Below are positions 43,984 through 52,580 of a stretch of 64,000 nt of DNA, in pieces; position 1 is the stretch's first letter, and each line of letters opens with the position of its first letter. The notes below the pieces were generated by a model that was given only the letters and a program-made list of their open reading frames with translations, had not been told where the DNA came from and made no database searches. The DNA is from Opitutaceae bacterium (lineage in GTDB: Bacteria; Verrucomicrobiota; Verrucomicrobiia; Opitutales; Opitutaceae). Position numbers and translations under genes: made by a program. Location of the stretch: the NCBI GenBank assembly GCA_023269585.1, contig JAHFTC010000001.1, positions 59,977 through 123,976 on the forward strand. Reading direction: 5' to 3'.

Positions 43984-43988
43984 ATTCT

Positions 43989-44567
43989 ATGCGCGTCGTC
44001 CTTCTCGGCTCCGGTCGCGGCTCCAATGCCGAGGCCATCCTCAACGCCCAACGCGAGGGCCGCCTCGGCCGCGCGCAGGTCGTCGCCCTCTTTTGCGACC
44101 AGCCGGAGGCGCGCATGCTCGAGCTCGGGCCGCGGTTCGGCGTGCCGGCCCAGTTCATCGATCCGGCGCCGTTCAGGACGAAACTCGAGGGGCCCGGCGA
44201 GGAGCGCTTCATCGCCGCCATCCGTGCCGCCCAGGCCGACTTGGTCGTGCTCGCCGGTTTCATGCGCGTGATCAAGCCGGCGTTCCTCGCGGCCTTCGCC
44301 GGCAGGATCATCAATCTCCACCCGAGCCTGCTGCCCAGCTTCCCCGGGCTGGACGGCATCGGCCAGGCGTTCCGCCACGGCGTCAAGGTCACCGGCTGCA
44401 CCGTCCATGAGGTCAACGCGACCGTCGACGGCGGCCGTATCCTCGACCAGGAGGCCGTGCGCATCGAAGATTCGGACACGATCGACACGCTCGCCGCCAG
44501 GATCCACGCCGCCGAGCACCGCCTGCTGCCGGCGGTGATCGCGCGCCTGAGCGCGCGCCAACCCTGA
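43989..44567 (+). CDS. purN: Phosphoribosylglycinamide formyltransferase (PurN)
   Basis: This enzyme formylates GAR with 10-formyl-THF in purine synthesis. The 192-residue protein has 'VVLLGSGRGSNAEAIL' (phosphate loop), 'DLVVLAGFMRVIKPAFL', 'IINLHPSLLPSFPGLDGIGQ' with the catalytic His and the Asn, and 'KVTGCTVHEVNATVDGG' with the catalytic Asp in the following segment. The ATG at 43989 gives the family N-terminus. It is followed 13 bp later by prmA, so the two are co-transcribed. The start lies only 5 bp after the toxin-like gene. Confidence 0.93.
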   Translation: MRVVLLGSGRGSNAEAILNAQREGRLGRAQVVALFCDQPEARMLELGPRFGVPAQFIDPAPFRTKLEGPGEERFIAAIRAAQADLVVLAGFMRVIKPAFLAAFAGRIINLHPSLLPSFPGLDGIGQAFRHGVKVTGCTVHEVNATVDGGRILDQEAVRIEDSDTIDTLAARIHAAEHRLLPAVIARLSARQP

Positions 44568-44580
44568 CCCCGCCCCTTCC

Positions 44581-45519
44581 ATGAGCCTCGTCGAAGCCCG
44601 TATCCCGATCCCTGTTGCCGCCGCCGAACTGGTGGAGAACGCCCTCGCCGAGGCCGAGAACTGCGACTGGGGCGTGTTCGAGGACCGGCCCACGGCCAGT
44701 GCCTGGCTCGGCAGCTATTTCCCCGACGAAGCTGCGGTGCGCGCGGCCGTGACCCGGGCTCGCCGCGCGTTGCGTAAGGTCGCGGATCTGGCCGAGCCGA
44801 CGATCACACCGGTGGCGGACACGGACTGGCGCGAGAGCTACAAGCTGCACTTCAAGCCGTGGCGGTTTGGCCGGATGCACTGGGTGCCCGTGTGGGAACG
44901 CGACACCTACGAGCTGCCGGAGGGCGACGCCGTGGTGCTGCTCGATCCCGGCATGGCGTTCGGCACGGGCAACCACGAGACCACCCGCCTCTGCTGCGAG
45001 CGCATGGTCGCGTACGCGGAGACGAGGAAACCGGACACCGGAAAGCGGAGACCGGAAACCGGAGACCGGAACCCGGACACCGGAACCCGCAGTTGCGGCC
45101 TGCGCGTGATCGATGCGGGCTGCGGTTCGGGGATTCTCGCGATCTCGGCGGTGAAGCTCGGCTTCGCGCCGGTGGCCGGTTTCGACAACGATCCCGAGGC
45201 GGTCGGCGTCAGCCGCGAGAACGCGGAACTCAACGGCGTGACCGGCCAGGTTGAGCTGTTCGTCGGCAATCTCATCACCGGCCTGCAGGGCCGGCAGGCG
45301 GATCTCGTGATGGCCAACATCCTCGCCAACATCCTGCGTGAGTTCGCCCGCGAGCTCGTGGCCGCGGTGGCGCCGGGCGGCTGGTTGGTGCTCAGCGGTA
45401 TCCTGGCCACGGAGATCGAGGCGGTGCGCCGCGACTTCGCGACGGTGGCCCCCGGTTGGGCGCTGGAAAGTCGCACGCTCGGCGAATGGGCCGACCTGAA
45501 GCTGGTGCGCCCGGAGTGA
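44581..45519 (+). CDS. prmA: Ribosomal protein L11 methyltransferase with in-frame repeat insertion
   Basis: PrmA trimethylates ribosomal protein L11. The 312-residue protein has the substrate domain (1-100), the active-site 'LLDPGMAFGTGNHETTRLCC', the SAM-binding 'VIDAGCGSGILAISAVKLGF', and 'LVMANILANILREFARELVA'. Between 'MVAYAET' and 'LRVIDAGCG' (about residues 147-171) lies a low-complexity insert of KPDTG / RRPETG / RNPDTG-type units. It is encoded by the A/C-rich repeat at 45019-45092, absent from the usual PrmA. The insert keeps the reading frame and lies in the loop before the SAM site, so the enzyme may still work. Confidence 0.9.
   Translation: MSLVEARIPIPVAAAELVENALAEAENCDWGVFEDRPTASAWLGSYFPDEAAVRAAVTRARRALRKVADLAEPTITPVADTDWRESYKLHFKPWRFGRMHWVPVWERDTYELPEGDAVVLLDPGMAFGTGNHETTRLCCERMVAYAETRKPDTGKRRPETGDRNPDTGTRSCGLRVIDAGCGSGILAISAVKLGFAPVAGFDNDPEAVGVSRENAELNGVTGQVELFVGNLITGLQGRQADLVMANILANILREFARELVAAVAPGGWLVLSGILATEIEAVRRDFATVAPGWALESRTLGEWADLKLVRPE
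45019..45092 (+). repeat. Degenerate GGAAACCGGACACC repeat inside prmA
   Basis: About 74 bp of units such as GGAAACCGGACACC, GGAGACCGGAAACC and GGAACCCGGACACC, inside the prmA frame. It is an insertion relative to typical PrmA. Similar sequence lies at 1614-1660, 55777-55866 and 58421-58530. Confidence 0.8.
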
Positions 45520-45593
45520 GCGGGGCGGACTGGAGGGTGCTCCTTGCGTCGGAGCCTGCCCGCAGCGAAGAGACCGGGCGCAGCCCCGGTGAG

Positions 45594-45616
45594 CATGTCA
45601 ACCAATAGTTGACATG
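45594..45616. repeat. Palindrome CATGTCAAC/GTTGACATG, copy 1
   Basis: Perfect 9-bp arms around CAATA. A second, 12-bp-armed copy lies at 45721-45749. It may be an operator or a REP-like element; no T-run follows. Confidence 0.7.
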
Positions 45617-45720
45617 CCCACGGGGTCGGGTGCGTGCGCTCGGGCCCGCGTCCCGCGGGCGACAGACGACGGCGGTGCGCTCTCTGTCGCCGTGTCGTGA
45701 CGACGAGGCGATGGCGGCAG

Positions 45721-45749
45721 GAACATGTCAACTAATGGTTGACATGTTC
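45721..45749. repeat. Palindrome GAACATGTCAAC/GTTGACATGTTC, copy 2
   Basis: Perfect 12-bp arms around TAATG, in the 417-bp gap between prmA and the lipoprotein gene. Apart from these and the terminator the gap shows no gene. Confidence 0.75.
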
Positions 45750-45876
45750 GGAATGGGGCTGTGGCGCCGCGCTGTTCGATGAGCAGGGCCCGGCGTCCGT
45801 GGGGTATTGGTCGCGGGCGCCCGGGGGCGGTTGCGTGACAACGGACCGGAGCAGGCGGGTTGACGCCCTGGGAAAC

Positions 45877-45906
45877 AAAACGGCCGGCTCGCGGAGAGCC
45901 GGCCGT
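45877..45906 (-). terminator. Rho-independent terminator after lipoprotein gene
   Basis: Minus-strand perfect 11-bp stem ACGGCCGGCTC / GAGCCGGCCGT, 5-base loop, followed by TTTG. It is 30 bases past the lipoprotein stop. Confidence 0.85.
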
Positions 45907-45936
45907 CGAAGAGGAGAAGCGCGGGGTTCGCTGTGC

Positions 45937-46854
45937 TCAGCGTCCGGTGACGCTGACCGGGAGGGTGATCTCGCCGGCGCCGGCGCCGTTCACGAAGAGC
46001 GTGCCCTGGCCGGGCTGGCCGCCCTGCACGGTGATGGTCGCGTTGGTCGCGCCGGCGCGGATGACGACCTCGGGCATGACGATCGACTTCGGAATGTCCG
46101 TGCTCACATCGATCAGCAGGCCGCCCTCGGGGGCGGGCGAACCGAGTGAGAAGGTGATGGTGGCGCGGCCCCCGGTGGTGAGGTTGAGGGACTCCGGCGA
46201 GACGGTGAGCGAGAGACCGTCGACGCGGAAGGAGCCGACATCCTGGCTGGTGGTGCCGTTATTGAGGGAGACCTTGTAGGCACGGCCGGCGGGCACGGCG
46301 GGGACGGAGAACGAGATGGCGTTGGGGCCCTCGAACACGGTGCGGGCCGGGACGCTGTCGAGGTAGACGACATCCTGCGGGGTGAAGCCGCGGCCGACGA
46401 TGGCGATGCGGGCCCCGATCGGACCGCGCACGGACTCGAGGGTGTAGACGTAGCGGTTGGTCAGCTTGATCGTGCGCAGCTCGGAATACTCCTCGACCGG
46501 GATGACCATGTTGCTGCGCTCGGCGGCGTAGTTGACGAGCAGGTAATAGGTCGCCTCGGTGCGCCCGGCGGGCATGTGGTATTCGAATTCGAAGAGGCCG
46601 TCGCCGAGGGCGCTGGGCGACATCGGAAAGATCTGACCGTCGATGACGATCTGGACCTTGAGCGAGCCCTTCACGAGCTCGGTCTGGTTCGGCTTCACCC
46701 GCGCGGTGACCGTGTAGATCTGCGAGGGGTTCTCGGCCACGGTGTCCGCGGTCATGTTGACGATCGTGGAGGTGCAGCCGCCCAGCAGCAGCGCGAGCGC
46801 GGCAGCCGAGACGGTGAGGACGCGTTTCCAGGAAGAGGCCTGCGAGTGTTGCAT
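45937..46854 (-). CDS. Lipoprotein with IPT/TIG-like domain
   Basis: The 305-residue protein has a lipoprotein signal ('LTVSAAALALLLGGCTST', lipobox Cys about residue 28), so it is membrane-anchored. The body is beta-rich: a region resembling an IPT/TIG Ig-like fold ('LESVRGPIGARIAIVGRGFT', 'VVYLDSVPARTVFEGPNAIS') and a second beta segment ('VSPESLNLTTGGRATITFSL') follow. No catalytic motif is present. The start at 46854 is divergent from hemW, leaving only 46 bp for two promoters. Role: probably surface or periplasmic binding; unknown. Confidence 0.78.
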   Translation of the reverse strand: MQHSQASSWKRVLTVSAAALALLLGGCTSTIVNMTADTVAENPSQIYTVTARVKPNQTELVKGSLKVQIVIDGQIFPMSPSALGDGLFEFEYHMPAGRTEATYYLLVNYAAERSNMVIPVEEYSELRTIKLTNRYVYTLESVRGPIGARIAIVGRGFTPQDVVYLDSVPARTVFEGPNAISFSVPAVPAGRAYKVSLNNGTTSQDVGSFRVDGLSLTVSPESLNLTTGGRATITFSLGSPAPEGGLLIDVSTDIPKSIVMPEVVIRAGATNATITVQGGQPGQGTLFVNGAGAGEITLPVSVTGR

Positions 46855-46900
46855 AAATGTTTGCCGGAGCCGGCCTTTCGTTGCGTGGTGGCCGGCGCAG

Positions 46901-48079
46901 ATGGCGGAATCTCTAACGTTCGCTGCGCAGGCAGAGCAAGAAAAAGCCGAGTCGGTCGCACTCGGTGTGTACGTGCATGTGCCGTTCTGTTCCACCACCT
47001 GCGAGTACTGCGCGTTCTATCAGGTGCGGCCCGAGGGCGACGATCTAGCGCGCTATCTGCGTGAGATGGAGCGGGAGTTTTCACTGGTGGAAACGCCGTT
47101 GCGCGCCGGCACCGTTTTCTGGGGCGGCGGTACGCCGGGGCTGCTGCCCGCGAAACATCTGGCCGAGCTCTGCGCCCTCGTGCGCCGCAATCTCGCGGCG
47201 GACCCGGCCGAGTGGAGCGTGGAGTTGGCGCCGGGCACGGTGACGCGCGAACGCCTCGCCGCCTTGCGCGACGGCGGGGTGACGCGGATCTCGCTCGGCG
47301 TGCAGAGCCTCCAGCCGGACCTGCTCGCGGCGCTCGGGCGGCGCCACACGAAGGAGCAGGCGTTGCGCGCCTACGAGCTGGTGCGTGCAGCGGGTTTTGC
47401 GTCGGTGAACCTCGATCTGATCTTCGCGGTGCCCGGCCAGGACGCGGCGGGCTGGCGGCAGGATCTCGCGGCGGCGGTGGCGCTCGCGCCGGACCACATC
47501 TCGACGTATTGCCTCACGTTCGAGGAGGACACGGCGCTCTTCGTGAAACTCTCGGAGGGCAAGGTGAAGCTCGATGTCGAGAAGGAGGCGGCGTTCTACG
47601 AGGCGACGTGGGACGAACTCGGCGCGGCCGGCTTCGCGCAATACGAGATATCCAACTACGCGCGCCCCGGGCATGCCTGCCGGCACAATCTCAACACTTG
47701 GGCGATGCAGGAATGGCTAGGCTTCGGTCCGTCGGGCGCGTCGCAGCACGCCGGCTGGCGCTACCAGAATCCGCCCGATCTCGCGGCGTGGCGCTCCGAT
47801 CTCGCCGCGGGCAAGCGCGGTACGATGGATCGCACTGCGCTTACGCCGGAGTTGCTCGCGGCCGACACGCTGATTTTCGGCCTGCGCTGCAATGCGGGCG
47901 TCGATCTCGCCGCGGCGCAGCGGCGGTTTCCGACGGCAAACTGGAGCGCGTACCGCGCGCTGGCGGCGCGTCTCGTCGAGGAAGGCTTGGCGGAGTGGGG
48001 CGTGCCGGAAGTGCTGCGGCTCACCCGCCGCGGACGGCTGCTCGCCGACTCGGTGGGCACGGCGGTGCTGGAGGTGTGA
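46901..48079 (+). CDS. hemW: HemW-type radical SAM protein (heme chaperone family)
   Basis: The 392-residue protein belongs to the HemN/HemW radical SAM family. It has the cluster motif Cys30-x3-Cys34-x2-Cys37 in 'HVPFCSTTCEYCAFY', plus 'GTVFWGGGTPGLLPA', 'ISLGVQSLQPDLLAALGRRH', 'SVNLDLIFAVPGQDAAGW', and the HemW-like C-terminal domain. HemW is a heme chaperone rather than a coproporphyrinogen oxidase, and the short N-terminus and 'CAFYQ' after the third Cys favour HemW. The ATG at 46901 is chosen because homology begins about 20 residues later. Confidence 0.9.
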   Translation: MAESLTFAAQAEQEKAESVALGVYVHVPFCSTTCEYCAFYQVRPEGDDLARYLREMEREFSLVETPLRAGTVFWGGGTPGLLPAKHLAELCALVRRNLAADPAEWSVELAPGTVTRERLAALRDGGVTRISLGVQSLQPDLLAALGRRHTKEQALRAYELVRAAGFASVNLDLIFAVPGQDAAGWRQDLAAAVALAPDHISTYCLTFEEDTALFVKLSEGKVKLDVEKEAAFYEATWDELGAAGFAQYEISNYARPGHACRHNLNTWAMQEWLGFGPSGASQHAGWRYQNPPDLAAWRSDLAAGKRGTMDRTALTPELLAADTLIFGLRCNAGVDLAAAQRRFPTANWSAYRALAARLVEEGLAEWGVPEVLRLTRRGRLLADSVGTAVLEV

Positions 48080-48225
48080 GTGAGTCACGTGGTGGGCGCC
48101 CGCGGCGCGCTCCGTCGATATCGGGCCACCGGTCTTGGTGAAAACTCGATCAAGACGGCGGTGCGACACCGGGGCGTGGATTCGATGGCTGACAGCCCGC
48201 AGTTTCCCTTACCACGTTTGCCGTG

Positions 48226-49734
48226 ATGCCTCGGCCCCACACGACTTCATCTCTCGCACAGCGCGTCACCCGTCGGCTGACGATTCTGTCTGTGTTCGTT
48301 GCGGCGCTGGCCGGTGCGGCGCCCGGTGGAGCGGCTGGAACTGAAGGCATCACCGTCACGGTCAGCTCCTACGTCCGCACGACGCCGTCAAATCCCGAGG
48401 GGCGTTTCAAGGGGCTCGGCGTCAACGTGACCGGCCTGAATCCAGGCGACTGGTACGAACAGACTCCGGCCGCCCTGCGGCGGCGTTGCGCGGAGTTGTT
48501 TTGGAAGGATCTCGGCTTGGTCGTGATGCGGTTCTGGGGCGCCAGCGGCATGGGCATCGACCACATCTACACGGCCGAGGAGATCTACAAGGAGACCCAC
48601 CGCTACCTCGAGGACGTGCGCAAGGTGCAAGCGCGGCCGCCGCTGATGATCTATGATCCGCATTCCGGCTGGTCCTCGCAGGACCCCAACCAGAGCTGGA
48701 GCAGCGCGATGACCGAGGAAAAGCTGCGCGCCTACGTCGTCCGGCATGCCGACGTGATGAAGGACCTCTTCGAGAACTACGGCTGGCGGATGGACTACGT
48801 AGAGATCACGAACGAACCCGAGACCTATCTGGCCGAAGGCGGCTGGAGCAACCCGGCCCTCCGGAACAAGGCGCTCGTGATGACACGCCTCTGGCGGGAG
48901 GAACTCGACCGGCGCGGCTTCCATTCGGTGAAGGTGCTGGCGGCCTCGCGGGCCAACGTGGACGCCGATGCCTTGCCCACGATCGCGGCCTTCAAGAACG
49001 ACCCCGCGGCGTTGGCCGCATGGGGCGGGTATTCATTTCATTCCTATGGCGCCAGCATGACCCGGCAGGTCGCCGATGCGCTCGTGGGCCCGGGGCTCGA
49101 TCTGGAGGTGGTTCAGACCGAATCGGGGCCACCGGTCCAGATCGGGATCGGTCGCATGATCAGCGACATCAACCTCGGCACCGAACTCTGGCTCTGGTTC
49201 CAGGCCTATTCCTGGGATGGCGGTGTTGGCGACGTGCAACCCGACAACGACGGCGTGCGCCTCGCCGGCTTCGTCCACAAGGGGACGGCGCAGATGGACG
49301 TGGCGCTGTATCCTAAGTTCTACTTCTTTCGCGAGGTCGCCCGGTCGCTCCCGAGCGGCTCCCGCGTGCACCGCTGCGGTTGCGACAAGCCCGGCTGGCC
49401 CGACATGGAGTTCTCGCTGGGGCAGCAGTCGCCGCTGGCGGCGACGGCGGCGGAGCGCCCCGACCGCCGCTGGAGCCTGCTGGCCTTCAATGCCACCGAC
49501 GACACCAGCCACTACAACCACCCCTATCCGGCGACCGTCCTCAACGTCACGTTCTCCATCCCGCACCTGGCCGCGGCCGGCGAACAGACTTTCCGCGCGC
49601 GCATGATCCGGCCGGACAAGACGGAGCTCGATCTGCCGCCGCTGACCCTGCGCAGCGGCCGGCTCACTGTGACCGGTCTGCAACCCGGGGAACTGATCAC
49701 GCTGCACTCGACCAATGTCCTCCCGAAGCCCTAG
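48226..49734 (+). CDS. Secreted clan GH-A glycosidase, GH30-like
   Basis: The 502-residue protein has a signal peptide ('LTILSVFVAALAGAAP') and a TIM-barrel glycosidase layout. The acid/base Glu197 lies in 'YVEITNEPETYLAEGG', and a likely nucleophile Glu299 in 'VVQTESGPPVQIG'. Around them are 'RFKGLGVNVTGLNPGDWYEQ', 'LVVMRFWGASGMGIDHI' and 'ELWLWFQAYSWDGG'. A beta-sandwich follows at the C-terminus. These fit clan GH-A, with GH30 the nearest family by feel; the substrate may be a xylan- or glucan-type glycan. It overlaps the next gene by 20 bp. Family assignment is from motif pattern only. Confidence 0.7.
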   Translation: MPRPHTTSSLAQRVTRRLTILSVFVAALAGAAPGGAAGTEGITVTVSSYVRTTPSNPEGRFKGLGVNVTGLNPGDWYEQTPAALRRRCAELFWKDLGLVVMRFWGASGMGIDHIYTAEEIYKETHRYLEDVRKVQARPPLMIYDPHSGWSSQDPNQSWSSAMTEEKLRAYVVRHADVMKDLFENYGWRMDYVEITNEPETYLAEGGWSNPALRNKALVMTRLWREELDRRGFHSVKVLAASRANVDADALPTIAAFKNDPAALAAWGGYSFHSYGASMTRQVADALVGPGLDLEVVQTESGPPVQIGIGRMISDINLGTELWLWFQAYSWDGGVGDVQPDNDGVRLAGFVHKGTAQMDVALYPKFYFFREVARSLPSGSRVHRCGCDKPGWPDMEFSLGQQSPLAATAAERPDRRWSLLAFNATDDTSHYNHPYPATVLNVTFSIPHLAAAGEQTFRARMIRPDKTELDLPPLTLRSGRLTVTGLQPGELITLHSTNVLPKP

Positions 49735-51262
49735 CCGTTGCGCACCCGGTTGGTCGCTGGGCGCCGCCCTCGCGGTCGGTGTCGCCATGGTCTGTCACCT
49801 ATCGTCGGCGACAGCCATGACGCCGCCCGACCTGACCGGCGGCGAATGGGTCGGCGTCGGCGCGCCGCGTTTCACTGCCGACGGGGCCACCTATCCGGCC
49901 CTGGCGCTCGCGCCCGACGGCACGCCCTTCGTCGCCTACTCCGACGGGGGCCTCGGCGGGAGAATCTCGGTGCGCAAGCTCGCCGGCACGGACTGGGTGC
50001 CGGTTGGCGCGGGTGGTTTCTCGGCCGGGCTCGCCGAGTATGTGAACCTGGCCTTCGCACCGAACGGCACGCCACACGTCGCCTTCCTCGATTGGGCGAA
50101 CGGGTCGAAAGCGACCGTGATGAAGTTCAACGGCTCGCAGTGGAGCGTCGTAGGTTCACCCGGCCTCACGAGCGCGCGCGCGGAGCAGGTGCGTCTCGCC
50201 TTCGCGCCGGACGGCACGCCCTATCTCGCCTACCGAAGTTGGAAAAAACCGACAGTGCAGAAGTTCACCGGGACAAGCTGGACCGTGGTGGGCAACCCCG
50301 AGTTCGCCGGGACGGGTGTCGAAGGCGACGGACTCAGCCTCGCCATCGGGCCCACCGGCGTGCCCTATGTCGCATTCGCAGCGGAAGCGAACCGCTATCG
50401 CGCCACGGTGATGAAGCTCGACGGTTCAACCTGGCGCACTCTCGGCGCCGCCGGCTTCTCGCCGCAGAGCGGGGCGGTCGATCCCAGTCTCGTATTCGCA
50501 CCCGACGGCACCCTCCACGTGGCCTTCGGAAGTTTGTTCGGCAGTCCGGCCGTGATGAAGTTCGCCGGCGGGCAATGGACGACGGTTGGGGCGGCGAACT
50601 ATCCGGGCCAAGGCGCTTTCAAGACCAGCCTCGCGTTCGCGGCCGACGGTAGCCCGCACGTCGCGTTCGTCGATTGGTACCAGCAGATCGCGGCGACGGT
50701 GATCCGGTACGACGGCGCCGTGTGGGCGCCCGTTGGTGACGCGGGCCTGTCGGCCGACCGCGCCGACGAGACTCGACTGGCGTTCGGGCCCGATGGCACG
50801 CCGTACGTCGCCTATGTCGATCGAGCCGGCGAGTTGGCGAAGGTGACCGTGCAGAAGCTCGTGCCACCGACGACGTTTGCACGCTGGGCGGACGCGCATT
50901 TCTCCGCCGCGGATCTGGCCCGGCCCGAGGTCAGCGGCCCGCTCGCCGATCCTGACGGTGCGGGTGTATCGAATTTCTTGCGCTTCGCCTGCGGCCTGCC
51001 GGCTCGCGGCCCGGTGGCGATGCCTCCGGTGGGCCTGACCACGGTGACCGAGGGCGGCGCCCAGTACCCGGCGCTACGCTTCAGCCGGCGCAGCGTCGCG
51101 CCCGGTTTGCGCTACACTGTTCAGGCGAGCAACGACCTCGTGACATGGACCGACGTCTCTACTTGGACTGCGGATCCATCTATGGTGGTGACCGCCCGCG
51201 ACGCCGTGGCGCTCGGCTCCAGCCCGCGGCGCTTTCTGCGCCTGCGGGTGGTGTTGCCCTAG
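49715..51262 (+). CDS. Secreted repeat protein (beta-propeller-like) with Verrucomicrobial C-terminal module
   Basis: The 515-residue protein has a signal peptide (about 1-34) and about seven tandem units of roughly 45-50 residues, each with 'W..VG..GF', 'LAFAPDGTP.VAY' and 'KATVMKF.GS.W'. This is the pattern of a beta-propeller. The last 120 residues hold 'FARWADAHFSAADLARPEVS', 'DPDGAGVSNFLRFACGLP' and 'YTVQASNDLVTWTDV', which also appear at the end of the CAP protein at 56209-58314. Its start is inside the upstream glycosidase gene (20-bp overlap), so the two are translationally linked. Probably surface-exposed glycan binding; unknown. Confidence 0.8.
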   Translation: MSSRSPSRCAPGWSLGAALAVGVAMVCHLSSATAMTPPDLTGGEWVGVGAPRFTADGATYPALALAPDGTPFVAYSDGGLGGRISVRKLAGTDWVPVGAGGFSAGLAEYVNLAFAPNGTPHVAFLDWANGSKATVMKFNGSQWSVVGSPGLTSARAEQVRLAFAPDGTPYLAYRSWKKPTVQKFTGTSWTVVGNPEFAGTGVEGDGLSLAIGPTGVPYVAFAAEANRYRATVMKLDGSTWRTLGAAGFSPQSGAVDPSLVFAPDGTLHVAFGSLFGSPAVMKFAGGQWTTVGAANYPGQGAFKTSLAFAADGSPHVAFVDWYQQIAATVIRYDGAVWAPVGDAGLSADRADETRLAFGPDGTPYVAYVDRAGELAKVTVQKLVPPTTFARWADAHFSAADLARPEVSGPLADPDGAGVSNFLRFACGLPARGPVAMPPVGLTTVTEGGAQYPALRFSRRSVAPGLRYTVQASNDLVTWTDVSTWTADPSMVVTARDAVALGSSPRRFLRLRVVLP

Positions 51263-51281
51263 CGCCGGGCGCTCTTCTCGG

Positions 51282-51743
51282 TCAGCGGCTCGCGCCCTTC
51301 GGCGCGAGCAGACCATCGACGGAGGCCTTGCCGGCGCCCTGGATCATCACGACCAAGGCGAGGGCGATCGCGAGCAGGTGGTACTCGAAGCCTTCACCCT
51401 TCTGGTTGCCATACCAGTTCATGAAGAAGCCGTTCGCGGCGTGACCCATGAAAATGGCGACGGACATCGTGGCGGCGATTCCGAAGGCGGCGATGCGCGA
51501 GAGGAAGCCCGTGATCAGGCCGAGGGAGCCGGCGAACTCCGCGGCGATGGCGAGGAAGGCGAAGACGACGGGGATATGCAGGGTGCCGGTGAAGTAGCCC
51601 ATCGTGCCGTCGAAACCGTGGCCGCCGAACCAGCCGAGCGCCTTCTGGGCGCCGTGCGGGAACATGACGAGGCCGAGGCCCAGGCGGGCAAGGAGCGGAC
51701 CGGCGCTGTTGTTGGTCTGGAGGAGGAACTGGAGCGTTTTCAT
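51282..51743 (-). CDS. DoxX-family membrane protein
   Basis: The 153-residue protein has four hydrophobic helices and the DoxX signature ('LARLGLGLVMFPHGAQKALG', 'AIAAEFAGSLGLITGFLSRI'). DoxX-type proteins accompany redox or stress systems, but the function is not firm. It is on the minus strand after the pirin-like gene (59 bp away) and likely in one transcript with it, a pairing often seen with pirins. Confidence 0.88.
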   Translation of the reverse strand: MKTLQFLLQTNNSAGPLLARLGLGLVMFPHGAQKALGWFGGHGFDGTMGYFTGTLHIPVVFAFLAIAAEFAGSLGLITGFLSRIAAFGIAATMSVAIFMGHAANGFFMNWYGNQKGEGFEYHLLAIALALVVMIQGAGKASVDGLLAPKGASR

Positions 51744-51802
51744 GCCTTGTAGGTGAAGAATGGAGGAGTGGTTTCGGTGTGGGGAGGGTGGCGCGGCCGC
51801 TC

Positions 51803-52498
51803 TCAGGCGAGGTCGAAGAGGAGAACCTGCGCCGGCCCGGCGGCGGCGAGATTCAGGGTGGCGGGGCCGGAGAGGGCGGCGGCATCGCCGGCGTGGAGCG
51901 GTTGGTCGTCGAGGGTGACTTCACCCTCGGCCACGTGGAGCCAGGCGTGGCGGCCGGCGGCGATGGAGTGGGTCACGCGGTCGCCGCCGGCGAGCCGGGC
52001 GAGCCAGAGGTTGGCGTCCTGATGGATGGCGATGGAACCGTCGCGTCCGGACTTGCTGGCGACAAGGTGGAGGCGGCCGGGCGCGGCGCCGGCGAGCGCC
52101 TTCTCGGCATAGCGCGGGGCGACGCCGATCGCATCGGGCTGGATCCAGATCTGCAGCAGGCGCACGGCCTCCTCGGCGGAGGGGTTGAACTCGCTGTGGC
52201 GCACGCCGGTGCCGGCGGCCATGTACTGCACGTCGCCGGCGCGGATCACGCGTCCGTTGCCCAGCGAGTCCTTGTGCTCGAGGGCGCCGCTGAGGACGTA
52301 GGTGATGATTTCCATGTCGCGGTGCGGGTGCATGCCGAAGCCCATGCGCGGCATGAGGACGTCGTCGTTGATCACCCGGAGGCTGCGGAAGCCCATCCAG
52401 TTCTCGTCGTAGTAGTCGGCGAAGCTGAAGGTGTAATAGGTGTCGAGCCAGCCGTGGTTGGCGTGGCCCCGTTCGTTGGCGCGGCGGATCGTGGTCAT
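51803..52498 (-). CDS. Pirin-family bicupin protein (YhhW-like)
   Basis: The 231-residue protein is a pirin of the quercetinase-like YhhW group: 'MGFGMHPHRDMEIITYVLSG', 'HKDSLGNGRVIRAGDVQYMA' and 'GTGVRHSEFNP' form the metal-binding N-cupin (three histidines and a glutamate), and a C-cupin follows. Some of these oxidise quercetin; the physiological role is unknown. It is divergent from the LysR gene with an 82-bp gap, so LysR is a plausible regulator of pirin-doxX. The ATG at 52498 matches the family start. Confidence 0.9.
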   Translation of the reverse strand: MTTIRRANERGHANHGWLDTYYTFSFADYYDENWMGFRSLRVINDDVLMPRMGFGMHPHRDMEIITYVLSGALEHKDSLGNGRVIRAGDVQYMAAGTGVRHSEFNPSAEEAVRLLQIWIQPDAIGVAPRYAEKALAGAAPGRLHLVASKSGRDGSIAIHQDANLWLARLAGGDRVTHSIAAGRHAWLHVAEGEVTLDDQPLHAGDAAALSGPATLNLAAAGPAQVLLFDLA

Positions 52499-52555
52499 GG
52501 GATCATTGTGCCACAGCCGGACCGGTTTCGGGAAAGACCATGATTCTTGCCTCAC

Positions 52556-52572
52556 CATGCCTGGAAGGCATG
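52556..52572. promoter_or_regulatory. Candidate LysR operator palindrome in divergent promoter
   Basis: In the 82-bp gap between the pirin-like and lysR genes, CATGCC-tggaa-GGCATG has perfect 6-bp arms and lies 8 bp upstream of the lysR ATG. LysR regulators often bind such dyads. No binding data. Confidence 0.4.
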
Positions 52573-52580
52573 CTGGCGGC

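Noticed and set aside
49715..51262. Tandem units in this gene as a DNA repeat or CRISPR
   Set aside because: The units are protein-level repeats with diverged DNA, in one intact coding frame.
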